Origin: CAISDH01 sp964398805
GTDB lineage: Archaea; Micrarchaeota; Micrarchaeia; Micrarchaeales; Micrarchaeaceae
NCBI GenBank assembly: GCA_964398805.1
Contig: CAYNNI010000024.1
Span: 1 to 9,016 of the forward strand
DNA: 9,016 nt
Direction of reading: 5' to 3'
The notes beneath the pieces are model-generated. The model was not told where the DNA came from. It did not search any database and worked only from the letters and a program-made list of their open reading frames with translations. This document shows positions 1 to 7,015 of the stretch, one piece after another (positions within the stretch are counted from its first letter, which is position 1; each line of letters opens with the position of its first letter). The translations under genes were made by a program, and so were the position numbers.

Positions 1-2
1 GG

Positions 3-389
3 TCGCTCTCGCCCAAGTCCGCCACGTCTCTGCTTTCGATAATAATGCAGGAGAACAAGATGCTCCCGTTCTACGCGGAGCTCGTGGTCGGCGGCATCGA
101 CAACGGCGCCCCCGGCCTGTACACCATCGACCCCATCGGGGGCTACACAGAGGAGAGCAACTTCACTTCTACGGGCTCCGGCTCGCTCACTGCGTTGGGC
201 TATCTCGAGGACATGTACAAGAAGGGCGTGTCCGTGAGGGACGGCGTCAAGGGCGTCGCAAGGGCGCTCACGATAGCGATGAGGCGCGACGCCGCGACAG
301 GGGACAACATGATAATTGCGACGATAACGAAGTCAGGTTACACGGAGTACATGGGCAAGGATCTGGAAAAGGTACTTTCAAGCAAGTGA
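3..389 (+). CDS. psmB: Archaeal 20S proteasome beta subunit, C-terminal part (5' end outside window)
   Basis: The beta subunits form the two inner rings of the 20S proteasome and carry the N-terminal-threonine protease that degrades unfolded proteins in the cytoplasm. The frame is open from base 3, before the first ATG at 45, so the start lies outside the window; 128 residues are visible. They match the C-terminal two thirds of archaeal beta subunits: the ATSLLS helix, LVVGGID, the STGSGS loop, and the RRDAATGD segment before the final beta strands. The Thr1, Asp17 and Lys33 region is not visible. At the position of the conserved RDSASG motif (Asp166 and Ser169 in Thermoplasma numbering) this protein has RDAATG, so Ser169 is replaced by Thr. 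The downstream aCPSF1 gene is a frequent archaeal neighbour of psmB. Identification is firm; the missing 5' end is simply the window edge. Confidence 0.95.
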   Translation, partial: SLSPKSATSLLSIIMQENKMLPFYAELVVGGIDNGAPGLYTIDPIGGYTEESNFTSTGSGSLTALGYLEDMYKKGVSVRDGVKGVARALTIAMRRDAATGDNMIIATITKSGYTEYMGKDLEKVLSSK

Positions 390-412
390 CGTGAATACAG
401 GCTTTTTGCTTG
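379..412 (+). terminator. Possible transcription terminator after psmB (inverted repeat plus T-run)
   Basis: A 7-bp inverted repeat, caagcaa at 379-385 and ttgcttg at 406-412, spans the psmB stop codon, and a run of five T lies at 403-407. Archaeal termination depends mainly on T-rich stretches in the non-template strand, so the T-run is the more relevant part. It is short and the loop is long (20 bases), so this is only a candidate. Confidence 0.25.
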
Positions 413-430
413 CACACTCTGGGAGGAGTG

Positions 431-460
431 GCATAAATTAGGAGTGATTTTCTGCAGGAT
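431..460 (+). promoter_or_regulatory. Candidate TATA box for aCPSF1, possibly giving a leaderless mRNA
   Basis: The A/T-rich element ataaatta at 433-440 is centred about 25 bases before the ATG at 461, the usual distance between an archaeal TATA box and the transcription start. Initiation at or near the ATG would give a leaderless mRNA. Against this, AGGAGTGAT at 440-448 resembles a Shine-Dalgarno sequence with one base missing, but it sits about 12 bases from the ATG, which is long. The two readings exclude each other, and transcription-start data would decide between them. Confidence 0.35.
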
Positions 461-2407
461 ATGGAGGGAGAAGACAAAACAAAGGAGCAGTCCGAGATGC
501 TTTTCGACAAGATACGCGAGATGCTGCCGGCCGGCGCTGGCTTCGTGAAAGCGGAGTTCGAGGGCCCTGACATCATCGTCTACCTCAAGAGCTCAAGGAT
601 AGTCTACGAGGACGAGGTAATAATACGGGGCATAGCCTCGTCTATCAAGAAGAAGCTCATCGTGAGGAGCGACAGCTCCGCGCTCATGCCGCCGGAGAAG
701 GCGAAGGAGCTCATAGAGAGCACAGTGCCGAAGGAGGCCATCATAGCGAACATACGTTTCGTGCCCGAGTTCTCCGAGGTCTACATCGAGTCGCTCAAGC
801 CCGGCCTTGTGATAGGCAAGGGCGGGGCCACGCTCAAGAGCATCGCGATGCAGACCGGGTGGTCGCCCAAGATACTGCGCACGCCCACGATGAGCAGCGA
901 GACGATAACGAAGGTAAGGTCGCTGTTCTTCGGCGAGGCGGACTTCCGCAGGAAGTTCCTGCTCAACCTCGGCAAGAACATCAACCGGGCCCTCGGGAAG
1001 AGCGAGTGGTTCAAGGCCACGGCTCTTGGAGGCTACCGCGAGGTGGGCAGGAGCGCGCTCCTTCTCGGAACGCCGCATTCCAACGTCATAATAGACTGCG
1101 GCCTGGCGCCCGAGCCTGCCGTGCGCGGCGTGGAGGCGAACAGCGGCGACGCCAACAAGGCGTTCCCGTATCTTGACAGCGCGAACATAGCGATAAACGA
1201 GCTCGACGCCGTGATACTGACGCACGCGCACATGGACCACATAGGCTTCGTGCCCTACCTTTTCAAGTACGGCTACGACGGCCCGGTGTACTGCACTCCG
1301 CCCACGAAGGAGCTGGCTGCGCTGCTGCTCAACGATTACATCAAGCTGGTGCAGCGCAGCGGCGGGACGCCGCTGTACGGCGAGAAGGACATACGCAGCA
1401 TGCTGCTCCACATGGTGACGCGCGACTACGGCGAGGTCACCAACATCACTGACGAACTCAAGCTCACCTACCACAACGCAGGCCACATCCTCGGCAGCGG
1501 GACCGTGCACCTACATGTCGGGGAGGGCATGTACAACATAGTGCACAGCGGGGACATGAAGTTCGGCTTCACGCGTCTGTACGACCCCGCGAACACGCGC
1601 TATCCGCGCGTCGACGCGCTGTTCCTGGAGAGCACTTACGGCGGCCAGGGCGACATATCCCCGCCCAGGGCGCTTGCGGAGCGGGAGCTGATGGAGATCA
1701 TACGCGCGACCGTACAGAACAACGGCAAGGTGCTCATCCCGCTGTTCTCCGTGGGCAGGGCCCAGGAGATACAGCTTGTGCTGGAGAACTACATGACCAT
1801 GCAGGAGCAATACAAGCTGGACGTTCCGGTCTATCTTGACGGCATGATCCTCGAGGCGAGCGCCATACACACCGCTTATCCGGAATACCTGAAGGAGAGC
1901 CTGCGCAACCGCATACTCAACAACCGCTCCCCGTTCGAGAGCGAGATATTCGAGATAATAAAGGGCGAGCGCAACGAGATAAACGAGCGCGGGCCCGCGG
2001 TGATACTCGCGAGCGGAGGCATGCTGAACGGCGGCGCGAGCACGGACTACTTCCGCATGCTCGCGGAGGACGCGCGCAACTCGCTCATATTTGTGGGCTA
2101 CAACAGCGTCAACTCACTTGGCAGGCGCGTGCAGAACGGCATCAAGGAGGTTCCGCTTCCGGACGAGGACGGAAAGCTCATGCCCGTGAAGGTCAACATG
2201 AACATCAAGACCGTCGAGGGATTCTCCGGCCACAGCGACAGGCGCCAGCTGGTGAGCTTCGTGGAGAACCTGAGGCCGCGGCCACGCACGATCTTCACGA
2301 TGCACGGCGAGGAGTCCAAGTGCGAGGACCTTGCAAGGACTCTTGGCAGGATAATGCACACCGAGGCGCGCGCCCCGATGAACCTCGACTCCATACGTCT
2401 AAAGTGA
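461..2407 (+). CDS. aCPSF1/FttA: archaeal KH-domain beta-CASP ribonuclease and transcription termination factor
   Basis: This is the archaeal homologue of eukaryotic CPSF73, a zinc-dependent endo/exoribonuclease that cuts 3' ends and terminates transcription at U-rich sites. The 648 residues are the usual family length. The N-terminal ~175 residues hold the KH-type RNA-binding region with GKGG at 119-122. The metallo-beta-lactamase core follows, with motif 2 THAHMDH (His255, His257, Asp259, His260), motif 3 His342, motif 4 HSGD with Asp365, and a late zinc-ligand His615 in TMHGEE. Beta-CASP motif A is LESTYGG (Glu390), motif B is ASGGMLNGG (517-525) and motif C is FSGHSD (His591). All catalytic metal ligands are present, so the enzyme should be active. 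The ATG at 461 fits the family N-terminus. The stop codon TGA overlaps a GTG (2404) in another frame, just before the NMN adenylyltransferase gene, so co-transcription with it is likely. Confidence 0.97.
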   Translation: MEGEDKTKEQSEMLFDKIREMLPAGAGFVKAEFEGPDIIVYLKSSRIVYEDEVIIRGIASSIKKKLIVRSDSSALMPPEKAKELIESTVPKEAIIANIRFVPEFSEVYIESLKPGLVIGKGGATLKSIAMQTGWSPKILRTPTMSSETITKVRSLFFGEADFRRKFLLNLGKNINRALGKSEWFKATALGGYREVGRSALLLGTPHSNVIIDCGLAPEPAVRGVEANSGDANKAFPYLDSANIAINELDAVILTHAHMDHIGFVPYLFKYGYDGPVYCTPPTKELAALLLNDYIKLVQRSGGTPLYGEKDIRSMLLHMVTRDYGEVTNITDELKLTYHNAGHILGSGTVHLHVGEGMYNIVHSGDMKFGFTRLYDPANTRYPRVDALFLESTYGGQGDISPPRALAERELMEIIRATVQNNGKVLIPLFSVGRAQEIQLVLENYMTMQEQYKLDVPVYLDGMILEASAIHTAYPEYLKESLRNRILNNRSPFESEIFEIIKGERNEINERGPAVILASGGMLNGGASTDYFRMLAEDARNSLIFVGYNSVNSLGRRVQNGIKEVPLPDEDGKLMPVKVNMNIKTVEGFSGHSDRRQLVSFVENLRPRPRTIFTMHGEESKCEDLARTLGRIMHTEARAPMNLDSIRLK

Positions 2408-2444
2408 TTCTTGTCTGCGTGATTCCACGCGCACCCGAACAACA

Positions 2445-2948
2445 GGAGTTTACTGGGGGCGTTTCAACCCCCCGCACAAGGGCCACATGGCTCAGATACT
2501 CGCTTGCATGAAGGAAGTGGACAAGCTGATTGTTGCAGTGGGCAGCGCGGAGCACAGCAACGAGAAGAGGAACCCATTCAGCGGCGCAGAACGCGTCAGG
2601 ATGCTGCAGGAGTACCTGAAGGAAAAGGGGATACCTGCGCGAAAGGTGCGCGTCGTCGCGGTCAACGATGCCAGCTCCTATTCAGAAGCGATTTCCAACA
2701 TGTTCAAGGCATGCGGCAACGTGGACGTCGTGTTCCTGAAGAAGAAGGACGCGCCCCTTGCCAGGATGGTCCGGGACAGGGTCTTGGTAAGGCAGCTTCC
2801 CTACATGGAGAGACTGGGAGGGATATCCTCAACTAAGATACGCAACGCGATAGCCCGCGGAAGGAAATGGGAGCACATGACCGGAAGGTCTGTTGCAAGG
2901 CTCATTGGCAGGAGCAGAGTCAGGCGCATAAAAGAGAGCTATAAATGA
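2445..2948 (+). CDS. Archaeal nicotinamide-nucleotide adenylyltransferase (NMN + ATP to NAD); start codon unresolved
   Basis: The enzyme joins NMN and ATP into NAD+, the last step of NAD biosynthesis and salvage. The nucleotidyltransferase signature reads GVYWGRFNPPHKGH, with the HxGH motif at 2475-2486, and the second ATP-binding motif ISSTKIR lies at 2823-2843. Family features between them include VGSAE, NPFSGAERV and LPYMERLGG. The first ATG is at 2487, directly after HKGH, and starting there would remove the essential motif. Upstream the frame is open only back to a TAA at 2400-2402 and contains no ATG, GTG or TTG. A CTG at 2415 is the only obvious near-start. GTG codons at 2404 and 2419 lie in another frame and would need a one-base shift. 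Coordinates given here begin at the first conserved residues, not at a proven start. Family assignment is firm (nadM-type); the 5' end is not. The gene ends 2 bases from the convergent dnaJ stop. Confidence 0.88.
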   Translation, partial: GVYWGRFNPPHKGHMAQILACMKEVDKLIVAVGSAEHSNEKRNPFSGAERVRMLQEYLKEKGIPARKVRVVAVNDASSYSEAISNMFKACGNVDVVFLKKKDAPLARMVRDRVLVRQLPYMERLGGISSTKIRNAIARGRKWEHMTGRSVARLIGRSRVRRIKESYK

Positions 2949-2950
2949 TT

Positions 2951-4063
2951 TCAGAACCCGCCGAATATTCCGCGGCCCTTTCCGTCTTCAGAGTCCATGC
3001 CTGCGAACTTCCTGATGAGCTCTTTCTGCCTTTCTGAGAGGCGCTTCGGGATGTCTACGATTACGTTCACTATCTCGTCGCCGCTTCCGCTGCCCCTGAA
3101 CCGCGGCATGCCCTCTCCCCTCAGCACCACCTTTGTGCCGTTCTGCGTGCCCTCCTCTATGCGTATCCTCTTATTTCCGTTGAGGAGCGTAGGCGCCAGC
3201 ACAGCGCCGCCGAGCAGGGCAGTCGCAAGGGGCACGCGGACATCCACGCGGATGTCCCCGCCATCACGAACGAAGACCCTGTCCCTCTGCACCTCGACGT
3301 CGATGTAAAGGTCGCCAGCGCCGTCCTTCCCGTAATCGCCCATGCCCCGCAGCCTGAGCCGCGAGCCCGTATCAACGCCCTTCGGTATCGCGACCTCTAT
3401 CTGGTCCTCGGCCTGCGTGACCGCTCTGCCGTTGCACTTCCTGCACGGCGCCTCGAACACCTTGCCCCTGCCGTTGCATTTCGGGCACATGCCTATGGTC
3501 TGGATCATGCCGAAGGGCGTGCGCTTCGTCTCCCTTAGCTGGCCGGTGCCGTTGCAGCGGTCGCACCTCTGCATGCCGGTGCCGGGCTCGTATCCCCTGC
3601 CGTTGCACCTGTCGCAGGGCTTCACATGCCTCACGTTCAGCGTCTTCTTCGCGCCCCGCGCGGATTCCGCAAGGGTCACGCTCATCCTCGCGAGTATGTC
3701 GTTGCCCACCTCCGCATTGCGCGCGGCATGTCCGAATCCGAACATGCTCGCGAAGTCATCATCAAATCCGAAGTTGAAGCCGAGGTCCCTGAACACGCGG
3801 TTGAAATCGAAGTCGCGGAAGATGTCCTCCGTGGTGAAGCGCTGGCCGAACTGCTCCGCGCCGAACATGTCATACTGCCTGCGCTTCTCGGGATCCCCGA
3901 GCACGGCGTACGCCTCGTTCACTTCCTTGAACGTCTCCTCCGCTCCAGGGCTCTTGTTCCTGTCCGGGTGCAGCTTCATCGCGAGGTCGCGGTACGCGCT
4001 CTTTATCGCGTCCCGGCTAGCGTCCTTCTTGACTCCCAGTATGTCGTAGTAGTCTTTCGCCAT
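2951..4063 (-). CDS. dnaJ: Chaperone DnaJ (type I Hsp40)
   Basis: DnaJ delivers unfolded clients to DnaK and stimulates its ATPase. The 370 residues have the full type I layout: a J domain (about 4-67) with the HPD motif at 32-34; a linker rich in Phe, Asp and Gly (70-112); a zinc-binding region with four Cys pairs (C150/C153, C167/C170, C193/C196, C207/C210); and a C-terminal client-binding domain. The fourth zinc repeat reads CRKCNGRA, with Ala in place of the usual final Gly; the cysteines are intact. I prefer the ATG at 4063, because MAKDYYDILGV is the standard N-terminus. A GTG at 4075 would add four residues. It is the last gene of the regulator-grpE-dnaK-dnaJ operon, 27 bases after the dnaK stop. 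Neither start has a strong ribosome binding site in the gap; a GTGAGGA spans the dnaK stop. Confidence 0.96.
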   Translation of the reverse strand: MAKDYYDILGVKKDASRDAIKSAYRDLAMKLHPDRNKSPGAEETFKEVNEAYAVLGDPEKRRQYDMFGAEQFGQRFTTEDIFRDFDFNRVFRDLGFNFGFDDDFASMFGFGHAARNAEVGNDILARMSVTLAESARGAKKTLNVRHVKPCDRCNGRGYEPGTGMQRCDRCNGTGQLRETKRTPFGMIQTIGMCPKCNGRGKVFEAPCRKCNGRAVTQAEDQIEVAIPKGVDTGSRLRLRGMGDYGKDGAGDLYIDVEVQRDRVFVRDGGDIRVDVRVPLATALLGGAVLAPTLLNGNKRIRIEEGTQNGTKVVLRGEGMPRFRGSGSGDEIVNVIVDIPKRLSERQKELIRKFAGMDSEDGKGRGIFGGF

Positions 4064-4090
4064 GTTATCGTGCACCCGGCAGGGCCGTCC

Positions 4091-5944
4091 TCACTTTACC
4101 TTGAAGTCCGCGTCGGTCGCGCCCTCGTCCGCGCCGCCAGCCTCGGGTCCTGACTGCCCCGCCTGGCCCGTGTCCGGGCCTGCGCCGCCCTGGCCCTTGT
4201 ACATGCTCGCGCCTATCTCATCGAGCGCGGACTTGAGCTGCTCGCTCGAGCTCTTCATCGCATCGAGATCGTTCTTCGCTATCGCGTCCTCGACCTCTTT
4301 CTTCGCGTCGTTGACCCTGTCCACGATATCCTTGGACACCTTGTCCTTGTACTCCTCCAGGGTGCGCTCCGCGGTGTAGACCAGCGACTCCGCGCCGTTC
4401 CTTATCTCTATCTGCTCGCGCGTCTTCTTGTCTTCCTCCTCGTAGCGCTTCGCCTCGTCCATCTTCCTGTCTATCTCGTCGCGGCTCATCTTGTTCGGAG
4501 CGACTATGTCCATGCCCTGCGACTTGCCTGTGGCCTTGTCCTTCGCTGTGACGTGCAGTATTCCGTTGGAGTCTATGTCAAACGTGACCTCTATCTGGGG
4601 CACGCCCCTCCTTGCGGGAGGTATCCCCATCAGCGTGAAGCGGCCGAGCCCGATGTTGTCCTTGGCAAGAGGCCTCTCGCCCTGCACCACGTTTATGTCC
4701 ACGCTCGTCTGCGAGTCGTCCGCCGTCGTGAAGATCTGCGAGTGCTTGACAGGTATGGTGGTGTTCCTCTCTATGATCTGCGTTGCGACTCCGCCAAGCG
4801 TCTCTATGCTCAGCGTGAGCGGTGTCACGTCAAGAAGCACTATGTCCTTCACCTCGCCGGTCAGGACGCCTGCCTGTATCGCCGCTCCGAGCGCGACGCA
4901 CTCCATTGGGTCTACGCCGCGCTCGGCCTTCTTGCCGAGGAGCTGCTCCACGTACCGCTGCACTATCGGCATGCGCGTCGGGCCGCCAACGAGTATGATC
5001 TTGTCGAGCCGGTTCGGCTCTAGCTTAGCGTCCTTGAGCGCCTGCATGACCGGCTTCGCCGTGCGCTCCACTATCGGCACGACCAGGCTCTCGAGCTTCG
5101 CCCTTGTGAACTTGTACTCGAAGTTGACAGGCTTGCCGTCCTTGTCCTGCGAGAGGAACGGCAGGTTTATGTCAGTGGAAAGGACGTTCGAGAGCTCTAT
5201 CTTAGCGCGCTCTCCGGCCTCCCTCAGGCGCTGAACGGCCTGGGGGCTCTTCGTCACGTCTATCCCGGCCTTGTCCTTGAACTCCCTCGACAGGAAGTCC
5301 ACGATCGCGTTGTCCATGTCTGTGCCTCCAAGCTGCGTGTCGCCGCTTGTCGACTCCACCTCGAACACGCCCTTCCCGAAGTCCATGACAGTCACGTCGA
5401 GGGTGCCCCCGCCGAAGTCGTAGACGAGTATCTTCTCCTCCTTTTCCGACTTGTCCAGTCCGTACGCGAGCGATGCCGCGGTGGGCTCGTTGACAAGCCG
5501 CACGACCTCCAGCCCTGCGATCTCGCCCGCGTCCTTGGTCGCCTGCCTCTGGTTGTCGTTGAAATACGCAGGCACTGTTATGACTGCCTTCTTGACCTCC
5601 TCGCCCAGGAACGCCTCGGCGTCCTCCTTTATCTTCTGAAGCAGTATCGCGGACAGCTCCTGCGGTGCGTATTCCTTGCCCATTACCCTGTACTTGTAGT
5701 CCGTGCCCATCTTCCTCTTGAAGGCTGTGACCGTGCCCTCGGGGTTCGCGACCGCCTGCCTTCTTGCGGCCTCTCCTACGAGCCTGGTGCCGTCCTTCTG
5801 GAAAGCGACGTAGCTCGGGAAGGCCTTGCCATAAAGCGAGGTGCCCTCGCTACTGGGTATTATTGTTGGTCTGCCGCCCTCGAGCACTGCAGCTGCTGAG
5901 TTAGACGTCCCTAAATCTATTCCGATTATCTTCTCATTTGCCAT
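4091..5944 (-). CDS. dnaK: Molecular chaperone DnaK (Hsp70)
   Basis: DnaK is the ATP-driven Hsp70 that binds exposed hydrophobic segments and cycles with DnaJ and GrpE. The 617 residues are full length. The nucleotide-binding domain shows phosphate 1 motif DLGTSNS (10-16), NEPTAA (152-157), phosphate 2 VYDFGGGTLDVTV (174-186) and the adenosine motif ILVGGPTRMP (317-326). The conserved linker LLDVTPLTLSIET (370-382) leads to the substrate-binding domain (about 385-480), a helical lid, and a Gly-rich tail (584-610). No EEVD terminus is present, as expected outside the eukaryotic cytosol. The segment after residue 80 lacks the roughly 24-residue insertion typical of Gram-negative DnaK, so it is of the shorter type shared by Gram-positive bacteria and archaea. 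Archaeal dnaK genes are generally regarded as bacterial acquisitions. ATG 5944 has a good ribosome binding site and lies 18 bases after grpE. Confidence 0.98.
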   Translation of the reverse strand: MANEKIIGIDLGTSNSAAAVLEGGRPTIIPSSEGTSLYGKAFPSYVAFQKDGTRLVGEAARRQAVANPEGTVTAFKRKMGTDYKYRVMGKEYAPQELSAILLQKIKEDAEAFLGEEVKKAVITVPAYFNDNQRQATKDAGEIAGLEVVRLVNEPTAASLAYGLDKSEKEEKILVYDFGGGTLDVTVMDFGKGVFEVESTSGDTQLGGTDMDNAIVDFLSREFKDKAGIDVTKSPQAVQRLREAGERAKIELSNVLSTDINLPFLSQDKDGKPVNFEYKFTRAKLESLVVPIVERTAKPVMQALKDAKLEPNRLDKIILVGGPTRMPIVQRYVEQLLGKKAERGVDPMECVALGAAIQAGVLTGEVKDIVLLDVTPLTLSIETLGGVATQIIERNTTIPVKHSQIFTTADDSQTSVDINVVQGERPLAKDNIGLGRFTLMGIPPARRGVPQIEVTFDIDSNGILHVTAKDKATGKSQGMDIVAPNKMSRDEIDRKMDEAKRYEEEDKKTREQIEIRNGAESLVYTAERTLEEYKDKVSKDIVDRVNDAKKEVEDAIAKNDLDAMKSSSEQLKSALDEIGASMYKGQGGAGPDTGQAGQSGPEAGGADEGATDADFKVK

Positions 5945-5949
5945 TTATG

Positions 5950-5954
5950 TCACC
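5950..5954 (-). promoter_or_regulatory. Ribosome binding site of dnaK
   Basis: On the minus strand GGTGA lies five bases before the ATG. It matches the archaeal Shine-Dalgarno core (GGAGGTGA) and supports the start at 5944. Confidence 0.7.
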
Positions 5955-5962
5955 AAACACGA

Positions 5963-6472
5963 TCACTTCTCAACCTTGCCATCTTTCGCCACTATGACTG
6001 CCGCAGGCCTCAGCAATATGTCGCCGAACATGTAGCCCTTCTTCACGACCTCTAGTATGGTGCCGGGCCTCTTGTCGCTTTCCTTGACCATGATCGCCTC
6101 GTGCCTGTACGGGTCAACCGCCCCTTCCGCCGGTATTTCCCTGAGGCCCTCCCTGGTCAGCACGTCCTTGAAATTTGAGTAGACAAGCTCCATGCCCTTC
6201 GCGACTGCCTTGTCTCCCGAGCCGTTTGCCGCGATAAGCGCCAGCTCGAACTCGTCCAGTATGGGCAGCATCCTCTCGGCGAGCTCAGCCTTGCCAATGC
6301 CCTTCGCGCGATCCATCTCGTTCTTCATGCGCTTCTTGTAGTTGTCGAATTCGGCAGCGAGGCGAAGCATCTGCTCCTTCGGCTCATACTGCTCCTTCTC
6401 CTCTGCCTGCTGACCCTGCGCCCCTGCCTCTTCGGCACCCTTGTCTGCGTTGCCCTTTTTGTCTTCAGCCAT
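5963..6472 (-). CDS. grpE: GrpE, nucleotide exchange factor of DnaK
   Basis: GrpE releases ADP from DnaK and so sets the rate of the chaperone cycle. The 169-residue protein has a charged, low-complexity N-terminus (1-33), a long helical dimerisation region (about 33-85) containing AAEFDNYKKRMKNE, and the C-terminal beta domain with the family signature around VKKGYMFGDILLRPAAVIV (143-161). The frame continues open far upstream, but ATG 6472 is the right start: MAEDKK fits family length, the minus strand carries a GAGGGGG ribosome binding site a few bases upstream, and a longer start would run into the preceding regulator gene. The gap to that gene is 14 bases and to dnaK 18 bases, which implies a single transcript. 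Confidence 0.95.
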   Translation of the reverse strand: MAEDKKGNADKGAEEAGAQGQQAEEKEQYEPKEQMLRLAAEFDNYKKRMKNEMDRAKGIGKAELAERMLPILDEFELALIAANGSGDKAVAKGMELVYSNFKDVLTREGLREIPAEGAVDPYRHEAIMVKESDKRPGTILEVVKKGYMFGDILLRPAAVIVAKDGKVEK

Positions 6473-6475
6473 AGT

Positions 6476-6482
6476 CCCCCTC
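6476..6482 (-). promoter_or_regulatory. Ribosome binding site deciding the grpE start
   Basis: The minus-strand sequence GAGGGGG ends three bases before ATG 6472. It is the reason to prefer this start over in-frame codons further upstream. Confidence 0.65.
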
Positions 6483-6486
6483 AGTC

Positions 6487-6903
6487 TTACTTCCTCTTTT
6501 TTACCGTGCTCTTGGCGAGCATCATCCGGTCGAACTCCCTGGCAGTGTCGAGCATGCGGTGCAGCTCCCTGTCTATGTCGTACTCTATCTCCTCTATCGC
6601 CTTGGAGAGCTCCGATGCCCTCATGAAGTAGCGCCTTCCGCGCTTTACGAGCAGCCCGGCATCTATGAACCTGTTCAGGTGGTATATTACAGTGCTCCTG
6701 GTTAGCTCCGTGTCCAGCCTGAGTTCGGAGCTGGCAATGCCCTTGTTGTGGTATGCAGCTTCGGCGAAGTTCCTGAATATCTGCTCCTCTATGCTGTCGC
6801 CCTCCCGCGTCGCGAGCCCGAAGACCCTGCAGAACCACCTTATTATGGTCTCAGGGTCGTCGAGATCCGGCCTTTCGACGAACCTGATCTCTATGCGCTC
6901 CAT
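6487..6903 (-). CDS. Winged-helix transcriptional regulator heading the grpE-dnaK-dnaJ operon
   Basis: This 138-residue protein has a winged helix-turn-helix of the ArsR/MarR-like kind often seen in archaea. An N-terminal stretch (1-38) with RPDLDDPETI is followed by helix 41-51, a second helix around SSELRLD (58-64), a recognition helix TRSTVIYHLNRFIDAGL (68-84), and a basic wing LVKRGRRYFMRA (85-96). A charged C-terminal helix (98-130) probably serves for dimerisation. It is the first gene of the chaperone operon, so it is a strong candidate for an autoregulated heat-shock repressor acting on the operon and, across the divergent promoter, on hsp20. Direct family identity with Phr of Pyrococcus or HSR1 of Archaeoglobus cannot be claimed by eye. 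The ATG at 6903 is the first in frame, with AGGCAGG shortly before it. DNA binding is well supported; the regulatory target is inference. Confidence 0.85.
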   Translation of the reverse strand: MERIEIRFVERPDLDDPETIIRWFCRVFGLATREGDSIEEQIFRNFAEAAYHNKGIASSELRLDTELTRSTVIYHLNRFIDAGLLVKRGRRYFMRASELSKAIEEIEYDIDRELHRMLDTAREFDRMMLAKSTVKKRK

Positions 6904-6976
6904 TTTCCTGCCTGTTGGTGTATATTATGATGCATAATGTTTAAATATCTTTCCAAACATGGTAGTAAATACTGAG

Positions 6977-6997
6977 ATGTCTAATAAATTTAGACAT
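6977..6997. promoter_or_regulatory. 8-bp perfect inverted repeat, candidate repressor operator before hsp20
   Basis: The arms ATGTCTAA and TTAGACAT are perfect reverse complements separated by the five bases TAAAT. The repeat lies 18 bases before the hsp20 ATG and overlaps an A/T run that could be a TATA box. This is where a repressor that blocks TBP binding or RNA polymerase recruitment would bind. Its CTAA and TTAG half-sites resemble the palindrome I recall for the Archaeoglobus regulator HSR1, though the spacing differs. In RNA it could also form a small hairpin in the 5' leader. The repeat itself is certain; its role is inferred. Confidence 0.5.
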
Positions 6998-7004
6998 GCA
7001 GCAA

Positions 7005-7010
7005 GGTGAT
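7005..7010 (+). promoter_or_regulatory. Ribosome binding site of hsp20
   Basis: GGTGAT lies five bases before the ATG at 7016 and matches the archaeal anti-Shine-Dalgarno. Its presence means the hsp20 mRNA has a leader, so the transcript must start upstream of 7005. That favours the TATA element at 6940-6948 over the one inside the dyad. Confidence 0.65.
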
Positions 7011-7015
7011 GGGGG

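Larger units (their letters stand above)
6904..7015. promoter_or_regulatory. Divergent promoter region between the chaperone operon and hsp20
   Basis: This 112-base region is strikingly AT-rich between two GC-rich genes. A TATA-like tttaaatat at 6940-6948 is nearly symmetrical and could serve either strand. For the minus-strand operon it lies about 40 bases before the ATG; for hsp20 it would put the transcript start near 6970. A second A/T run, taataaattta (6983-6993), lies inside the dyad at 6977-6997. Three short dyads occur: 6924-6938 (ATTATG and CATAAT, 3-base spacer), 6964-6973 (AGTA and TACT, 2-base spacer) and 6977-6997. Short AT-rich dyads arise easily by chance, so only the last has a separate entry. 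Confidence 0.6.

Noticed and set aside
593..1510. Long open frame (305 codons) on the minus strand inside aCPSF1
   Set aside because: It mirrors the third-position GC of the aCPSF1 codons, has biased His/Arg/Tyr/Val-rich composition and no recognisable domain; the sense-strand gene is certain.
2320..2511. 63-codon open frame bridging aCPSF1 and the NMN adenylyltransferase
   Set aside because: It overlaps both genes in another frame and shows no family features. Only its GTG at 2404 or 2419 matters, as a possible start if a frameshift is real.
3342..4153. Plus-strand open frames of 175 and 235 codons opposite dnaJ
   Set aside because: They are antisense shadows of dnaJ in GC-rich DNA; the sense strand encodes a full type I DnaJ.
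4491..5234. Plus-strand open frame of 247 codons opposite dnaK
   Set aside because: Antisense shadow of dnaK with no motif of its own; it is Ser/Thr/Pro-rich, as expected from the reverse reading.
6473..6838. N-terminal extension of grpE through the regulator gene
   Set aside because: The frame is open, but it overlaps the clearly coding winged-helix gene, and ATG 6472 has a strong ribosome binding site and fits the family length.
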